NCBI GenBank assembly: GCA_945867755.1
Contig: CAMBJN010000084.1
Span: 1 to 6,381 of the forward strand
DNA from: Polynucleobacter meluiroseus
Lineage (GTDB): Bacteria > Pseudomonadota > Gammaproteobacteria > Burkholderiales > Burkholderiaceae
Length of the DNA: 6,381 nt
Reading direction: 5' to 3'
Positions 5,530 to 6,381 of this stretch are shown here, piece by piece. The notes under the pieces are model-generated. The model saw nothing but the letters and a program-made list of their open reading frames with translations. It ran no database searches and was not told the origin of the DNA. The stretch's first letter is position 1, and each line of letters begins with the position of its first letter. A program made the translations under genes and the position numbers.

Positions 5530-6268
5530 GGTCATGATGCGCACCAGTCATCCAGGGAATGTGGGCTCTGCGGCCCGTGCGATTAAAACCATGGGGTTTT
5601 CAGCCTTGCATTTAGTTGAGCCAGCTTATGAGTACATGGCCAGAAAAGCCGAGGCCATTTCTTTATCGAGCGGGGCTTTTGACGTTTTAGAGGCCGCTCA
5701 AAATCATGAGACGATGCTCGAGGCTTTGGGTGAGAGTCAGTTGGTGTTTGGTTTAACGGCCAGAGATCGTGAGTTTGGCCCACCCGCCATTTCTTTGCAT
5801 GTAGCGGTGTCAATGGCGAGTTCAGCAGTTGTGGCAAATAAGCCTGTGTCATTTGTATTTGGTACTGAGCGCACCGGTTTAGATAATGAAGATCTCAAGC
5901 ATTGCACTCATCGGGTATGGATCGATGCCAATCCCAGCTACCCTTCTTTGAATTTGGCCCAAGCGATGATGATCGTGGCTTACTCCATGCGCCAAGGCCT
6001 GATGAAAGAACTGGCGATTGATTCAAGCGCACCAGAGAGTCTGGCATCAAACAATGCCCCTGAATTAGCTGATCCAAGCTCGATTGCTGCAATGTTAGAG
6101 CATTGGCAACAAGGTTTAGAAGCCATCGACTATCTGAATCCAGAGAATCCCAAAAAGCTGATGCCCAGACTGCAAAGTTTATTTGCCAGAGCGGCTTTGC
6201 AAAAAGAAGAAGTTGATCTTTTACGCGGTATCGCGAAACAAATGCTCCAACACGGTAAAATCAAGTGA
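5438..6268 (+). CDS. trmJ: tRNA (cytidine/uridine-32-2'-O-)-methyltransferase TrmJ
   Basis: TrmJ is a SPOUT-class enzyme that uses S-adenosylmethionine to methylate the ribose of residue 32 in the anticodon loop of certain tRNAs. The three family motifs are present: TSHPGNVGSAARAIKTMGF at 36-54, FGTERTGLDNEDL at 141-153, and NPSYPSLNLAQAMMIVAYSM at 165-184; the last two form the knotted cofactor site. The C-terminal tail (about 210-276) is a helical extension usual for TrmJ. The GTG start has a good Shine-Dalgarno (GGAG seven bases upstream) and gives 276 residues, about 25 more at the N-terminus than E. coli TrmJ before the TSH motif. TTG at 5504 would match the family better in length, but GGAG is only two bases ahead of it. 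The gene is divergent from suhB and overlaps cysE by one base. Confidence 0.93.
   Translation: MSNNQAERRKWILARNEEQLGVLNQNWPIRWVMMRTSHPGNVGSAARAIKTMGFSALHLVEPAYEYMARKAEAISLSSGAFDVLEAAQNHETMLEALGESQLVFGLTARDREFGPPAISLHVAVSMASSAVVANKPVSFVFGTERTGLDNEDLKHCTHRVWIDANPSYPSLNLAQAMMIVAYSMRQGLMKELAIDSSAPESLASNNAPELADPSSIAAMLEHWQQGLEAIDYLNPENPKKLMPRLQSLFARAALQKEEVDLLRGIAKQMLQHGKIK
5501..5515. promoter_or_regulatory. Short palindrome inside the 5' end of trmJ
   Basis: GTTTTGAATCAAAAC is a perfect 7-bp dyad around a central A. It lies about 100 bp upstream of the suhB ATG on the minus strand, where a suhB promoter or operator would be expected given the 35-bp gap, and it also overlaps the alternative TTG start of trmJ (5504). 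Binding by any regulator is speculation. Confidence 0.25.
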
Positions 6269-6381
6269 TGCCTTTATTCGATCACATTGACTCCATCATT
6301 TCCCGAGACCCTGCTGCGCGCAATCGTCTTGAGGTCATCCTTTGCTACCCTGGCTTACACGCTCTTTGGCTGCATCGAATT
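6268..6381 (+). CDS. cysE: Serine O-acetyltransferase, N-terminal part (runs off the window)
   Basis: Only the first 38 codons are inside the window. The reading MPLFDHIDSIISRDPAARNR then LEVILCYPGLHALWLHRI matches the N-terminal helical region of the short CysE type, with the familiar RDPAAR and CYPGLHAL motifs. CysE acetylates serine with acetyl-CoA to give O-acetylserine, the first step of cysteine synthesis. The catalytic left-handed beta-helix lies beyond the right edge and cannot be checked. The ATG shares its A with the trmJ stop (TGATG), which implies translational coupling; no strong Shine-Dalgarno is seen. Confidence 0.9.
   Translation, partial: MPLFDHIDSIISRDPAARNRLEVILCYPGLHALWLHRI

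Noticed and set aside
5895..6092. Minus-strand open frame within trmJ
   Set aside because: It is a shadow of the trmJ motif region and has no supporting features.

Overview
The window is a stretch of ordinary bacterial chromosome. The base composition looks moderate to AT-leaning, with very AT-rich gaps between genes. The proteins and their order (an AlkA-type glycosylase, cysS, a TPR lipoprotein-like or secreted protein, a cyclophilin, lpxH, suhB, trmJ, cysE) are the arrangement I associate with Burkholderiales, and within that group Polynucleobacter or a close freshwater relative is the best guess. That placement rests on memory of gene order and protein style, not on a search.

Layout from left to right. 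Positions 1-113 are AT-rich non-coding DNA. On the minus strand a DNA-3-methyladenine glycosylase II gene (767 down to 174) follows cysS (2185 down to 767) with a one-base TAATG overlap, so the two form an operon. The glycosylase is cut by an in-frame TGA; the conserved end of the family continues in the same frame for 19 more codons to a second stop at 114-116, and the last codons lie in a 22-bp tandem duplication. A 216-bp divergent promoter region (2186-2401) separates cysS from a plus-strand TPR gene (2402-3106). A 150-bp T-rich gap follows, then ppiB (3257-3760) and lpxH (3763-4545), which are translationally close. lpxH ends at a U-tract terminator and faces suhB (5402 down to 4593). suhB and trmJ (5438-6268) are divergent with only 35 bp between their start codons. 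trmJ overlaps by one base the start of cysE, which runs off the right edge.

Functionally these are housekeeping genes: cysteine supply and charging (cysE, cysS), lipid A synthesis (lpxH), protein folding (ppiB), tRNA modification (trmJ), rRNA transcription/ribosome maturation or inositol phosphate hydrolysis (suhB), base-excision repair (the glycosylase) and an envelope TPR protein. I see no mobile element, CRISPR array, RNA gene or defence system, and nothing that amounts to a new biological system. The notable details are small-scale: the broken and duplicated 3' end of the glycosylase gene, a perfect palindrome in the spacer of a putative cysS promoter, a possible gene fossil ahead of ppiB, and an inverted repeat that could mask the trmJ ribosome binding site.
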